From Typha latifolia (taxonomy: Eukaryota > Streptophyta > Magnoliopsida > Poales > Typhaceae), in the NCBI GenBank assembly GCA_019914945.1, contig CM034103.1:4340001-4404000 (forward strand): a DNA stretch of 64,000 nucleotides, read 5' to 3'. Within the stretch, counting starts at the first letter, position 1, and the number at the start of each line of letters is the position of its first letter. The translations under genes and the position numbers were made by a program. Positions 37,076-48,455 of this stretch are shown here, one piece after another. Under the pieces are notes generated by a model that saw only the letters and a program-made list of their open reading frames with translations, was not told where the DNA came from and ran no database searches.

Positions 37076-37675
37076 ATGGCCGCCGTCGGAGAGCTCGCCT
37101 GCACCTATGCCGCCCTCCTCCTCCACGACGACGGCATTCCCGTCACGGTTAGTCTTTCCCTTTCTTACCCACCTCCTCATTACTCTTGTTGATTCTTATC
37201 GAGCAAATCTCTGACTGTTGTTCCCAATTGGAAACGAGCAGTCGGAAAAGATCTCCACCGTCGTGAAGGCAGCCAACTTGAAAATTGATTCCTACTGGCC
37301 CGCCCTCTTCGCCAAGCTCCTCGAGAAGAGGAGCGTCGAGGACCTCATCTTGAACGTTGGATCCGGTTCGATTCGACTCCTCCTCTTCTTCGAAACCTTG
37401 TGATTTGAGTCTTTTGTTTACACCTGATGGTGGTTTGTTTAGGTGGAGGTGGTGCTGCCGTTGCTGTCTCTGCGGCTCCGGCTGGTAGTGCGGCCCCCGC
37501 GGCCGCTGCCCCTGCTGTTGAGGAGAAAAAGGTGGGATTTTTTTGTTTTCCTTTCCATTTTACCTTCAAATGTGTTAGAAGATTTTGTTGTGTTTCTGAC
37601 GGGAACCTGTTGTGATTTCAGGAGGAGCCCAAGGAGGAGAGTGATGACGACATGGGATTCAGCTTGTTTGATTAG
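37076..37675 (+). CDS. RPP1: 60S acidic ribosomal protein P1
   Basis: Four exons: 37,076-37,147; 37,242-37,365; 37,443-37,531; 37,622-37,675, giving 112 residues, the usual P1 length. P1 pairs with P2 on P0 to form the flexible ribosomal stalk that recruits and activates translation GTPases. The N-terminal dimerisation part ([20 protein letters not shown] and following helices) is followed by [11 protein letters not shown], an Ala/Pro-rich hinge, and the acidic tail ending [11 protein letters not shown], the conserved stalk terminus. The start lies in CCGCCATGGC, a strong plant context. Introns are short and GT-AG. The site-II/telo-box promoter fits a ribosomal gene. Confidence 0.96.
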
Positions 37676-40600
37676 GACGGGAAGGAGAGGATTGCTTTGC
37701 TTTGTCAGGCCCTTTTAGACGAATGTAGGTGATCTTATATTGTCTAAGATGTGTCCCTTGAGCTTTTTGGATCTTACTATGTAGGGATTTTTGTCAAATT
37801 CTGTGGAAATGGTATGCCGAATGCTGAGTTTAATTGATTCTTAACTGCTGTTCTTGAAATTGGATAGTTGTGCTTTGTAGTTTTTAATGGTCTTGGTATG
37901 ATACGCTGCTTGTATCTTTTATTAATTTGGTTACATGTGTTTTGGTTTATTGCCCTTTCTTAATTTATTCAACTACATCCATGATAGAATTTTTTTGTGA
38001 GATTAATGAGTAAGTTGGTCATGCTGAGTTTTATCTGGACGAGACAAGGAAGCATTTGACATCACTAGTTGTCTCCATTTGATAATAGTGCTTCTCCCCT
38101 TTCAGGTAGATTACATGTTCTCTGTGATTATTAATCTAGAGATAATTACACCTAGATCGCTTAAATTGTTGCCCTTTTCATCCTCTCATTTTTTTTCACA
38201 CAATGACTCCGACTATCAAAAACCTTCGAAATTTTCCCATTAATCATTCATTATTTTTTCTATTAAAAGATGACATGTGAATGCCACGCTGATTAATGTT
38301 AGACAGACAATTTACTTTTATTTTAGAGAAAAGAAAGAGAGAAAAGTTGAAGGTAAAATTGTCATTTGATGTTTTCTAATAATGCTGTCCGGATGCGAAG
38401 AGATTGGATTAGAGGTTACTAATGTGTTTTGTCTTGTCAGTGACTCAATGCTAATATTCTAACACTTTTTGATTGAGTGCAAAGAAATACTGTAAGGCCA
38501 AATTTAGAATACATATTCATTTTTATTATTTCCAAAATAAGGTCTTTATTTTAGGAATAACTATTCTTATCTTTATTTGTATTTTAGAATAAGAGTGTAC
38601 CCAATTATCTTTGATGTGATATAAAATAAAGGAAAAGATAAGAAAATTGTGTTTTTTTTATAAAATTACCATGAATACACTTTGATTTGATATAAAGTAG
38701 ATTAATAGAATAAATTTTAAGGATAAATTAGTAATTAGGTTAGTGTACGGTATAAAATAAAATTTTGATGAATAGCGTTTGTATTTTATAATATAATTAT
38801 TATGATGTTTAGCTGTTATTTTAGAATAAGGAGTTGTGTTTTAGAATAAAAAAAAAATATTCCTAAAGTGAACGGAGGCTTAGGACTAAGTAGACATTTC
38901 AATGCAGGATATGGTGAAACACTGATGGTGTCATTCTATAACTATTGAGGACTTCTCTAATGCTGATGCAGTTCAAATAATCTGACAATTTATTATGTGT
39001 ATTACTCTGACTTGGTGTAGATTAAGTCTACCATCTCTTTCTAAAGTAGTCAGTTTCATTTGTTTACTGTCTTCAAAATGCTTGAGAATGTCATCGTTAG
39101 CCATTCTTCTCAACTGATATTTAGCTTGGCACAAAAGGTTGTAGATCGTTGTATATATTTGATGATTTACAATGTGAAAACCTTATGTACTAGCATCTTG
39201 ATGCTTGAAAGATATAAAATGAGTCCCAATATATGTATCTGGTTGGAATGTTTTACTTCAAGTTTTTTGGCGATCAGACTGTTATCATCTGTTACTTGAG
39301 TGTTCTACTTGCGTAGCCATTGTGTTGCTGATTATAATATTATAGTATTTGCAGAAGATATATAATTTTTTTCTCAATACATTCTTCTGCCACATGGTTG
39401 ACGAAGTGAATTTTTCTAATGCTATAGTTTCATCACTTGGGTTATTGAAGTTGGATTGTAATTTACATTGAATTGTTATAATATAGAATCATTTATCTTT
39501 TCATTGTGATGGTTACAGATGACAAATGTAATGTAATATCTTCCTTGAGTTTATTTACAGCTTAGTTGTGTTGATGTTGTCCAAATACATTATTTACTAT
39601 CTTAAACTCCATATTTCTAGTAAGGAAAAAAATGTTGATGGGATAAAAAAATGGGCGACTTGCATAATTTTTTTCTCTTTGATAACAAAAAGATGAAGCA
39701 CGCCTCACCAGGTTCTTGTAAGGCTCTATTTTCTGCATGATAAGAAAACTAGGATTTTCTTAAAAAAAATTCTTTTTATTTCTTGTTGTATTGAATGAAG
39801 CCTTCTTCAAATAAAATATTAAAACAAAGAAATCAAAGTTCTTATATTTAGTACTTATTGATATTTAAACATATTAGTTTACAATTTTATTATCATTAAA
39901 AAAAATCAAAACTAGATTTTTATTAGCTTTGAGGTATAATTCGTTTGGATGAGTTATCCCTCTAAAGTATTAGTTTTGAAACTATTTGTATCAATCTACA
40001 ATGATAGTGGTTAGAACAATTTTTTAATGTTTTCATATATTTGTACTCTATTATTCTTGTATGCTAGTAATTTATGTGATTAAAGCATATAATTATTTGA
40101 CAAGATCTATAATGTGGGCGTAAAATTATCTTTTAATATAATGCTTAATGGTAATATAACTACTCCTTTTTATTGAGTATGAATGGAGTATAACTCATCA
40201 AATTGTGACATATACAGAAAAGATGAAAATTTTCTAGTACGTAGATATGTTAATGAATCCATAGATATTATTTTTGTGATTCATAGATATATTGATAGAA
40301 TCAATAGATACATATTCATGTTCTATAATTACTCATAAATATTTTATATAAGGTAAACGACTGGATGTGGATTATGATACTACCCACTGCCTGGGACGCC
40401 CCTATGCCTATGAATTCAATGATTTTTTTGGGACCTCCTATTTACGAGAAGTAAGCTTATACCAGTATGTTCAAACATTTGAAAGATAGACCTACACTTT
40501 GAACATAGGCCAATTTTATTGCTTTTTAGAAGAATCTCTAATTAGTCATGATGATTGATCTCATGATAAATAGTAAGAATAAACTATCAGAATATTTGTT

Positions 40601-41115
40601 TGCTTATTATATAATATGCTTTTGATTTGATCTTTCTCTATATAATGGATTACAATATTTGGAGTATAAGAGTCGGCTGCAATGGCACACCGATAACATT
40701 ACTATACTCAATGCAGAAATTACAATAAAAATCATAATTAACAGAGTCAAAAGAAGAAAGGATCACTACAACTATCATGCCCAGATAACTAATGGCTTGA
40801 CAGATATTCCATGAAAAAAGAGTACAACAGGAATCAAACTCACATACCTAATTTATTTTAATGAAATTATATTTGAAATAATTTAGATTTTAAAGTATAT
40901 GAAATAATGAAATTTTTGTTTAGACATACAACATTTGAATATTTGAATTACAATTTAATATGTATTTGTTTGTGTACAGCAACGGAGTATTTTTGCATAC
41001 TACCTATATAATTTATAGATAAAACTAACTTTAGATTCTATTATTACAACTATGGATTCCTAAGATATAAACTATGAATTCTATTTATAATAACTCTAAA
41101 TACACTCTGTTATAA
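37676..41115. other. P1 3' flank and long AT-rich spacer
   Basis: The P1 3' UTR probably occupies the first 250 bp. A likely MITE spans 38,494-38,883: TAAGGCCAAATTTAGAATAC on the left, and on the right, reverse-complemented, CCTAAGCCTCCGTTCACTTT. An exon-like open stretch around 40,370-40,490 has no recognisable family. The rest is AT-rich without features. Confidence 0.35.
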
Positions 41116-41121
41116 ATAAAG

Positions 41122-41358
41122 TAAAGGATAATTCCTTTTTTACTCCGTAAATTATTACTATTTTTTACAATGACCCTTTAATTTCTTTTTGGTACATAAT
41201 GGCCCCTGAATTATTATAAATCTCTCACTTGACCCAATCCGTTCTGGATCATTATATACCAAAATAAATTCAGGGCATCATTATGTATCAAACAAAGTCG
41301 AGGGAGTTATTGTAAAAAAGGGTGATAGTTTAGGAGGTGAAAAGAGAATTATTCCATA
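41122..41358. mobile_element. Palindromic MITE with long inverted ends
   Basis: The left end GGATAATTCCTTTTTTACTC and the right end, reverse-complemented as GGAATAATTCTCTTTTCACC, stay similar inward for about 45 bp (through AAACTATCACCCTTTTTTAC). The total length of about 237 bp and lack of coding capacity fit a MITE. A target duplication is ambiguous because the flanks are A-rich. Confidence 0.6.
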
Positions 41359-41418
41359 AAATTACTCATTTCACTTAATTATATATATAGTAACAAATAA
41401 TATATTTTCTAGATACTA

Positions 41419-42010
41419 TGTTACGAACTAGATCTGGACCGATCTAGATGTAATAAAATTATGAGATTTTTTGTGGTGATAGCCTCATGAGTTACCGATT
41501 TAATAGTTTTTATTTTCACGTAAATTTGAGGTCAAGATGAAAAGTTAAAAATAAAATAGGGGAAGAAGGTTAGGACGGGACAAATCGGTAAAAATCTGAC
41601 GTTGTGGTAGTCGTCGGAGGATGGCAAACGACCAAGGGTGGTGGTGTACGGTTGAATAGTAAGGTGGCTCATGGTGAAGGATGGTGGCTAGGGTTTGGGT
41701 GTTTGAAGGTGGATCCAAGATTACGATCTACTCCTACGAAGATAAAGACGATCTAACAGCTATAATAAAATATAAAGGGAACAAGAATAAATTTGTTAAA
41801 CTCAAGATTCATTTAAATATTATAATCAACTTATAACCACTCCTATTTATAGGAGTAAAGTCTTAGCAGATTAGATCCACATGCAGATTATCTACTTTAT
41901 TTGAATTTAAAACTAATAATAAATCTAACTAACTAACTTGACTCGAATGACTCGACTCAACTTGACTCGAATGGTTCAACTAACTTAACCTACGTAATCG
42001 GATTATAACA
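41419..42010 (-). mobile_element. LTR next to a gypsy gag remnant
   Basis: The plus strand begins TGTTACGAAC and ends GATTATAACA, so TG...CA termini and TGTTA/TAACA inverted ends. On its right, in minus sense, is CTTGAGGATAAAGTATCGAA just before the LTR. This is the same end-of-polyprotein wording (Leu-Glu-Asp-Lys-Val) found at 5,305 beside the chromovirus LTR. It is therefore read as the 3' LTR of a minus-strand gypsy element. Confidence 0.6.
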
Positions 42011-43300
42011 ATCCACTATGCTTTCGATACTTTATCCTCAAGCTAACTAGTCCCTCACATCCTTATACTCGTATAGCTTGTCGTGCCAGTTGGAGGACTC
42101 GACATCCTCTTTGAGACCGCCTAGGAACATTACATGGGCTAGTTAGTGCTTGTATTTATGACCGGGGGGTAAAACGATTATCATAGTAAGAACATAACCT
42201 TTCTTTCTGTGATCCTCCAAGTCATTGGGTACAAAGCAGCACGAAAAGTGTTGGCGGTTGGGCTGAGCCGTCTACATAGGCTAAGTCAGGTTAGATGTGG
42301 TCTCTAGTGGGTCATGGGTTTAGGTCGTCTTCCTTCGCTCTTCCTCGAGGATCTGGTTCACCTAATCCAACTTGGACTCCATCAGAAGTGTTAATGAGAA
42401 GGCTTCATCAAAGATAGTGGGCCTTGACCTTAGGCCTTAGCCCACTAATTAAGGTACTCTCTAGGGTCGAGTCCTCTAGTTGGTGACTTGGTTGCAGATT
42501 TGTTCGAACTCCTCCCAATAAGCTCGAACTAACAATATAGGTCTTTCTGTGTAAGTCAGCTTAGCCAACATGGCCCGGAAGTCCTCGTACTGGGTCGGAC
42601 CGAACCAAGCACAAATCGCATCAATGAAGTCCTATCAAGACTCGAATGGTCGAGTTCGCCCTGCCTATTTGTACCTTCTAACCAAATGCCTTCCAAATAA
42701 AATGATGCTAGTTGGATCTTCTAATGGTCGAGTGTGTTGTAGTACCTAAAATATTGCTTTGCTTTAATGAATTTTGGAAAAATCAAGCTTGACAGTTTGA
42801 GCTTGAATCCCAAAATATGGTTTATCGTCGCAGGCCAACTGATCTTGTGGTCGAGGCTGGTCATGTGGGTCATAGGCCTACAAATCTAGCTCATGTCGTG
42901 CCCAGGCTACATGAGGGTTCGGCTTAATTAGATGATGTGGGCCCACCGAGTTGTTCTACTAGTCATCTAGAGGCTCGTACTTGGGTTCAAGGTCATACTA
43001 ATGGGCTTCAAACTAGTTCACATGAGGTGGTCGAACCGGTTTGCAAAAATTTGGCCTGTCTCAGAATTCGTGCACTTCATCTCTTCCATGCATTTGTCCT
43101 AATCCTAACCTTATGGATGAATTTGGATTTCAGCCTAGAGGCGTCATCGCAAACCAATATAGACTTGGTGGCGGTTAAGTAGGGTGGCTGGCCATTGACA
43201 GTCAGCATTCGGAAGGCCGTCGCGGTTATAGAGCGGTAGTGGCAAGCTGAAATCGAGCTCGGGCTTGAGCTGGTATTATGATGGCCAGGGTGAAACAACA
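42011..43300 (-). pseudogene. Gypsy gag remnant with internal deletion
   Basis: The minus strand contains AICAWFGPTQYEDFRAMLAK (about 42,625-42,566) and then AYWEEFEQICNQV. These are the conserved gag stretch also seen in the 5.3-9.5 kb element. A degenerate zinc-knuckle-like segment (PPGHKYKH) lies near 42,165-42,140. The gag end is joined almost directly to the LTR at 42,010, so protease, polymerase and integrase are missing. Stops and frameshifts abound. Confidence 0.6.
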
Positions 43301-45003
43301 CAAACTCGACATGTGACTCTCACGTGAGGTTTCACTTACATGCAGCTCACACAGAGTTTAAAGGGTTTAGCAACATACCAGCAACACCAAGATAAATACC
43401 AAAATGGCGAAAAGAGATAGATATAGTTCCACTAGCCACAATAAATCTATCCAAAATACAACATTACATGGCGAAGGAAAGATACAACGAGAGGGAAAAT
43501 ATAACCCCAAGCAAAATAGTACAATAATAATAAAAAAGGGAAAGACAAGATGGCCCTAATGCCCTACTAAGCAAAGCTGCTACCAACCTCCCACCATGAT
43601 GACAATCAATTTGTATCACATAACAACTATAAATGAGCCTAACGCTCAGCAAGTGGTACCATCACCAACAAAAATAATATGAGTATAAGCACATCATCAT
43701 GGAAAGTAGAGAAACATGTAAATGGCAAAGTATCATGATAAGCAGGATATGTCATGCACACACATGAATTTGGTTAACACGATCTAGTCCCACGCAAGCT
43801 ACTCTGCCCAAGTACACTAGCTGGTAGATTTGCCAACCATCACTAATACCCCAACAATACAAAATCCCCAAGGGAAGGTAGATCCTAGTGGTAACTCGCC
43901 CACCACTCGCGCAGCGTACAGCATGACCGGTAGTCTACCACGCAGACTAAGGATCTCAGTTATAAGTCAAACATCATAAGTTTGTATTGCACATCGATAT
44001 TACCCATTGGAGCCCTTGGCTCTGCATCATCGCACCTTGGTGCGAAACTCATGAGCCGTCGCTTAAGGATGCACTCACCCTGCATCATTGGGTACCGCTA
44101 GGTCTACTTCATCATACCCATCGCTTTACAATTTAAATGCCATAATGGGTTTGACTTTCATCAATCGATAGTAAATAGTCCATCGTTTGACGAACCGTTG
44201 CTTGATTGTATGGGATTCGCAGACTAAGACCTCAGACGTTGGCCCTATTATGTAATAATAATATAAATATCCTCTACCTCTAACCCTTGTTGGGGAGGTG
44301 TTGGATACTATCGAGACATAAAGATCACCCATTTATGGCCGTATACATATGCTAGTGGCGTGATATTATATAGCATGAATAAGTAAAATGAAATAGTGTG
44401 TGTTGTCATGTCTAAGCATGCTAATGGCTATGCATAACAATCAAAACAATAGCAATTATATCATGCAGCATATTAAAACAAACAAGTATCACTGGCATTC
44501 AGGCTATCACGTTATAGATCAATATTTAGATTATAACACCACATCAAGCGATAACAAGGGTTGATAGTCCACTTATATGAATTTGCTAATGAAATCCATA
44601 GAATTAGACAATGTCACAGTAATCCTAGTCTGCTCTAGGCGGGCGCTAGTTCTAGGGAGCACTGCGATAAAAATTACTAAGTCAAAACCTATGGTTTAAT
44701 AGTTAAAATGAATACAATAAAAAGATAAGAAAAGGCTCATGAAGGGCTTAGGCTTGGGCCCAACCGGTCATGCCCAAGGTCGACGACCATGAGTTGCCTC
44801 CCACTCCACCACTACACTAATCCAAGAAATTAAAGTGAGGGAGCGAGAGAGGACTTACCAACAACGGTGGGCTTCACCAGCTCTAGCCAAGGCAAGGAGG
44901 AAGGCATGTCGATGGTGGTCGGATGGTGACGGGAGGCTCGGTGAAAAGGGAGTGAGATAGGAAAGAATGGAGGGGAAAAAGATAAAGTGAGTGGACCGGC
45001 CGG
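43300..45003 (-). repeat. Copy C of the 19-22 kb repeat family, inverted
   Basis: Read on the minus strand, the segment near 44,110-43,985 (GGGTGAGTGCATCCTTAAGC, ATATCGATGTGCAATAC) matches copy A at 20,815-20,920. The segment near 43,680-43,390 matches copy D at about 46,560-46,880 on the plus strand, with shared wording ACTTGCTGAGC, GATTGATTGTCATC and GATAGATTTATTGTGGC. A CT-rich stretch in minus sense near 44,930 corresponds to the CT-rich stretch at about 19,245-19,300. No coding domain is identified. Confidence 0.5.
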
Positions 45004-45059
45004 TGTAACAACCCAAAAAATAAAAAAAATAAAATTATGTGCACATGGCCGACACGTGC

Positions 45060-45740
45060 GCTGACTTAAGGGCGCGCACATGCGGGGCTCGGTACGGCCC
45101 AACCCGGGGCTCGTGTTTTGGGCCGAGATGGGTGGGCCCAGCTCGGGGCCCGCATGTTGGGCCGAGCCAGCTGCGGCCCAGCTCTAGGGCTCGCATTCCG
45201 GGCCGAGCCGGGTGTGACCTAGTCTGGAGCCTACATGTCGAGCTAGGCATGTGCTGGGCTAGGCCAGGTGTGGCCTAGCTCGAAGCCTGCGTTCCGGGTC
45301 TGGCTAGGTGCAGCCCATCCTGAGGCCCATGTGCCCCAGCCTATGTGTCGGGCTAGGCTGGGCGCGCCTCCTGCCCGTGTGTCGGGCTATGCTAGGCGCG
45401 ACCTAGCTCGTGTTGGGTTGGGCTAGTTCCAGCCCATCCCAGTTAGAGGGCTCTCATTTCGGGCCGGGCTGAGTGTGACTTAGCCCGAGGCCTGCATGCC
45501 CCAACTCGTGTGTTGGGCTGGGCGCGCCCCTAGCCCGTGTGTCGGGCTACGCTAGGTGCGGCCCAGCCCGAGGGCATGCATTCCGGGCTTAGGCGGGTGC
45601 GACCTAGCCCAAAGCCTATGTGTTAGGCCATGTGCATGCTGGGTCCAACTGAGCCATGTGCGGCCTAGCTCGAGGCCCACGTTCCGAGTCGGGCTGGGTG
45701 CGGCCCAACCTGAGGCCCGCATGCCCTAGCCCGTGTGTCC
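45060..45740 (+). repeat. GC-rich degenerate minisatellite
   Basis: Imperfect units of roughly 50-60 bp built on TCGGGCTAGGCTGGGCGCG, GGCCCAGC and CGAGGCCCGCATG repeat about a dozen times. A shorter, more decayed version occurs in copy A at about 19,855-19,985. Open frames here rich in Gly, Pro, Ala and Arg arise from this composition. Confidence 0.75.
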
Positions 45741-45753
45741 AAGGCGGCATACA

Positions 45754-46050
45754 TCAGCTAGACACCCGCTCGAACTCTTCTTGGTATGCCGTCACTATTA
45801 TCTTCTCGGCCTTCTTCGCCAACATAGCATCAAAGTCCTCATATCCCGACGATCCAAAGCATTTGTAGATCAAACGGTAGAACTTCGCCCAAGTTGCTAT
45901 TCTTCTATGCATCGTCGCTGATCTATACCACCACAATGCTACAACTTTCAATTGAAAAGATGCAAAAAGCACCTTTTGATCTTCTTCGGTGGCATGGAAG
46001 TCATATTCGATAATACATTCTAATATATTATAATCATTAAAAATGTACAT
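45754..46050 (-). pseudogene. Gypsy gag fragment
   Basis: An uninterrupted stretch of about 98 codons on the minus strand includes FHATEEDQKVLFASFQLKV, ALWWYRSA and YEDFDAMLAK. This is the central region of Ty3/gypsy gag, related to the gag at 9.4-9.0 kb. No zinc knuckle or downstream domain follows. Confidence 0.75.
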
Positions 46051-46899
46051 TATAATTTGGCAATTTAGCTTTTTGAGATAAAGGGGTGGGATATTCCATT
46101 TTTCATCTTAACCAAAAGCTGGATAAAGATATCCAGATAAACCCTCTTTATCTTCTTTTTTTTATCCTAGTTCCTTATCACTTGTTTAGCAAGATTTCCT
46201 TGTGGAGTTTATGCGGGCTAATGTGATGGTTTCTCTTTTGTCTATGTTCTATAGGAAAACGTAGTTGATTCCTCATCAATATAAGCATTATAAATTTTGG
46301 GATAGTTTCTATGATCATTGTTAGCATTACATTGTCGTAAAAAAGGGTATTTATATCGGACAACAAGTATGAGTGATGGCCCATGGGCTAGATGTCAGAC
46401 GTATTAAGTGAATGTGGTGGATATAATTAGCATGTGTCGGGTCGAACTGCACTAGCCAAATATTTTATGTATATGTCTTATTTTTCTTTCATGATGATTA
46501 GTTATTTAGATATCTTTATTTTTTATATTAGGTATATTTAAATCTATATTGTTTTGTTAGTAATAGTGTCACTTGCTGAGCATTAGACTTATTCAAAGCT
46601 GATATATGATGTAGATTGATTGTCATCGCGGGGGGAGCTCAGTAGCAATTTTACCTAACAGGGTGTTAGGCCATTTTTTCACTTTCTATGTTGTAATATT
46701 TTATAAGGATTTATATTTTTTCCGCTTATTATATCTTATTATCGGCATGTATTCTTGTATTTGGAGATCCTACCCATGCCGATGATTTTTGATAGATTTA
46801 TTGTGGCAGGTGGACCCTTCTTTTATTTTTGCTATTTTAATCTTATTCGATATTAATAGTGTGTTGCTAGACAAGACCACTAGCATCGGGTATAAGTTG

Positions 46900-47600
46900 C
46901 TTCAAATATTGGTGACCAAAACATAAATTGATTGAATTTACCATAATTTACATAATATAGGCATCATCACAAATAAACATCTCAAGACATTTTCATTACA
47001 TACATATTATAAAACATTACCAATTTATTGCAGTCTTATAGTATTACAATATTCAACATGAATTTAACCTTCAAAATGTGGCATAATAAAATCACCATTA
47101 AAATGGATAGTTATTTTAATATGTATGATGCGGCACATACCAATGTGCACAAGGCAAAATCCTGGCCAACGTTGGGACTTGGATATTTTGGTAATAAGAG
47201 TTAGTTGTTTGCACTTTATTTTTGTACCGTCCGCATCAAGCCTTTCTCTAGAATATAATTATATTATGTGAACAGGACAAAGTAAATATTAGAAAGAAAA
47301 ATCTCAACATTGTCTTTGCTAAATTAATGTCAGTTTCTCATTTCAATCATGCCATGCAATCAGATGTACGTTTCAACAACCACGGACATATGGACGGTCA
47401 AGGTGCCTCCGGTTAGGCGACTCTAGTGACGCTTATTAGATTACTATATTTGTCGTCTCCCAGCACAAAGCACTCGTGAATAAAGTTACGATCATCGAGA
47501 ATCGGAAGACACATCATCACGTAATCGGGGCCCACTCACTCCACGCGTCCAGATACCGAGATCCACCGGTCACTTCCCGTCGTCGTCTTCATATACCAAA
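46900..47600. other. Distal upstream region of the starch synthase gene
   Basis: AT-rich to 47,300, then mixed composition. No gene or repeat terminus is identified. It may hold distal regulatory sequence. Confidence 0.4.
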
Positions 47601-47940
47601 TGGACTGACGTGGCTGAATCCGCGGCAACCCTGTGACGTTACCGTCTTTAACCCCTGCCTCGTTTATTCGCATCTCGTGCTTCACCCCCCCGCCCTCGAA
47701 AAATCGTAACGCACTCGGAGGTATGAAAGATATAACGGCGGAGTTGCTGCCACGTGTCGCAAGTGTAGCTGCCTAGAGACGAGTACGAATAAATAGGCCT
47801 CATGAGCAAGCCGAGTAGTTTCATCACACACACACACACACTGAGATAGTGAGGAAGAGAGTGAGAGAGCTCACAGTTGTTTGAGCAAACTCCTAAGCTT
47901 TTCTCTAATCCTTCTATCTGAGAGAAAAAAAAAGAAGAAG
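47600..47940 (+). promoter_or_regulatory. GBSSI promoter core and non-coding leader exon
   Basis: Two ACGT-core motifs are present: GACGTGGC at 47,607-47,614 (ABRE-like) and CACGTGTC at 47,751-47,758 (G-box). AATAAATA at 47,788-47,795 is the best TATA-like box. A (CA)n run and GA-rich leader follow from about 47,820 to the donor at 47,940/47,941. A 499-bp leader intron (47,941-48,439) precedes the coding exon. A non-coding exon 1 and a 5' UTR intron are established features of waxy/GBSSI genes. The transcription start is inferred, not seen. Confidence 0.65.
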
Positions 47941-48455
47941 GTATGATCCCAAGTAACAGCATTCTTGCTTCAGCTCCTTGTTCCTTTTTCTTCTTCCTTT
48001 TTTTCTTCTTGGCTTCTTTGGGTTCCCTCTCCTGTTTAGAGAATGTATAGTAACTGCGATTGAGTTGTTTTGCACTTGTTGTAAAACGAGAACAAAACGC
48101 CAGTTAGGATTTTCAGATTTGAGGTAACTATTAGGCTCTTTAAGTTAATTTATTAAATCTAGGGTGTTATATGCAAATTTACCAGCATATGACCATCTAT
48201 TCGGCAACTTAGTCTCATCATAAACAGCTCCTCTTTCAATATTAATTATGAAGGAAGGGAAGGTTGTTATTTGCAAATATACTTGAAAATGGAAGAGTCA
48301 CTTTGCAAATATCCAGAAAAGAGGAGCTATATTGCAAGAAGATTCTTACGTGGGTGGTGATAATGCAACAAACCAATAAAAAACTTTAGTGATATATATT
48401 GTGCTAGATTTTGTTCTCATTATTCATGTTGGTATTCAGAAAGTGAGCTCTTCCA

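Larger units (their letters stand above)
45004..46900 (+). repeat. Copy D of the same family, facing copy C, with a gag fragment
   Basis: It starts TGTAACAACCC and continues with GCACATGGCCGACACGTGCG, matching the start of copy A near 19,190. It holds a GC-rich minisatellite (45,060-45,740) and ends with sequence (46,560-46,890) matching copy C in opposite orientation. A minus-strand gag fragment (46,050-45,754) interrupts it. Target duplications for this copy were not found, so its borders are approximate. Confidence 0.45.

Noticed and set aside
40370..40490. Exon-like open stretch
   Set aside because: No splice context, start or recognisable family; isolated in AT-rich DNA.
43255..43290. 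TGGTAT-containing stretch as a tRNA-Met primer-binding site
   Set aside because: It matches only the first six bases, is on the plus strand, and has no LTR end beside it; the local gag remnant is minus-strand.
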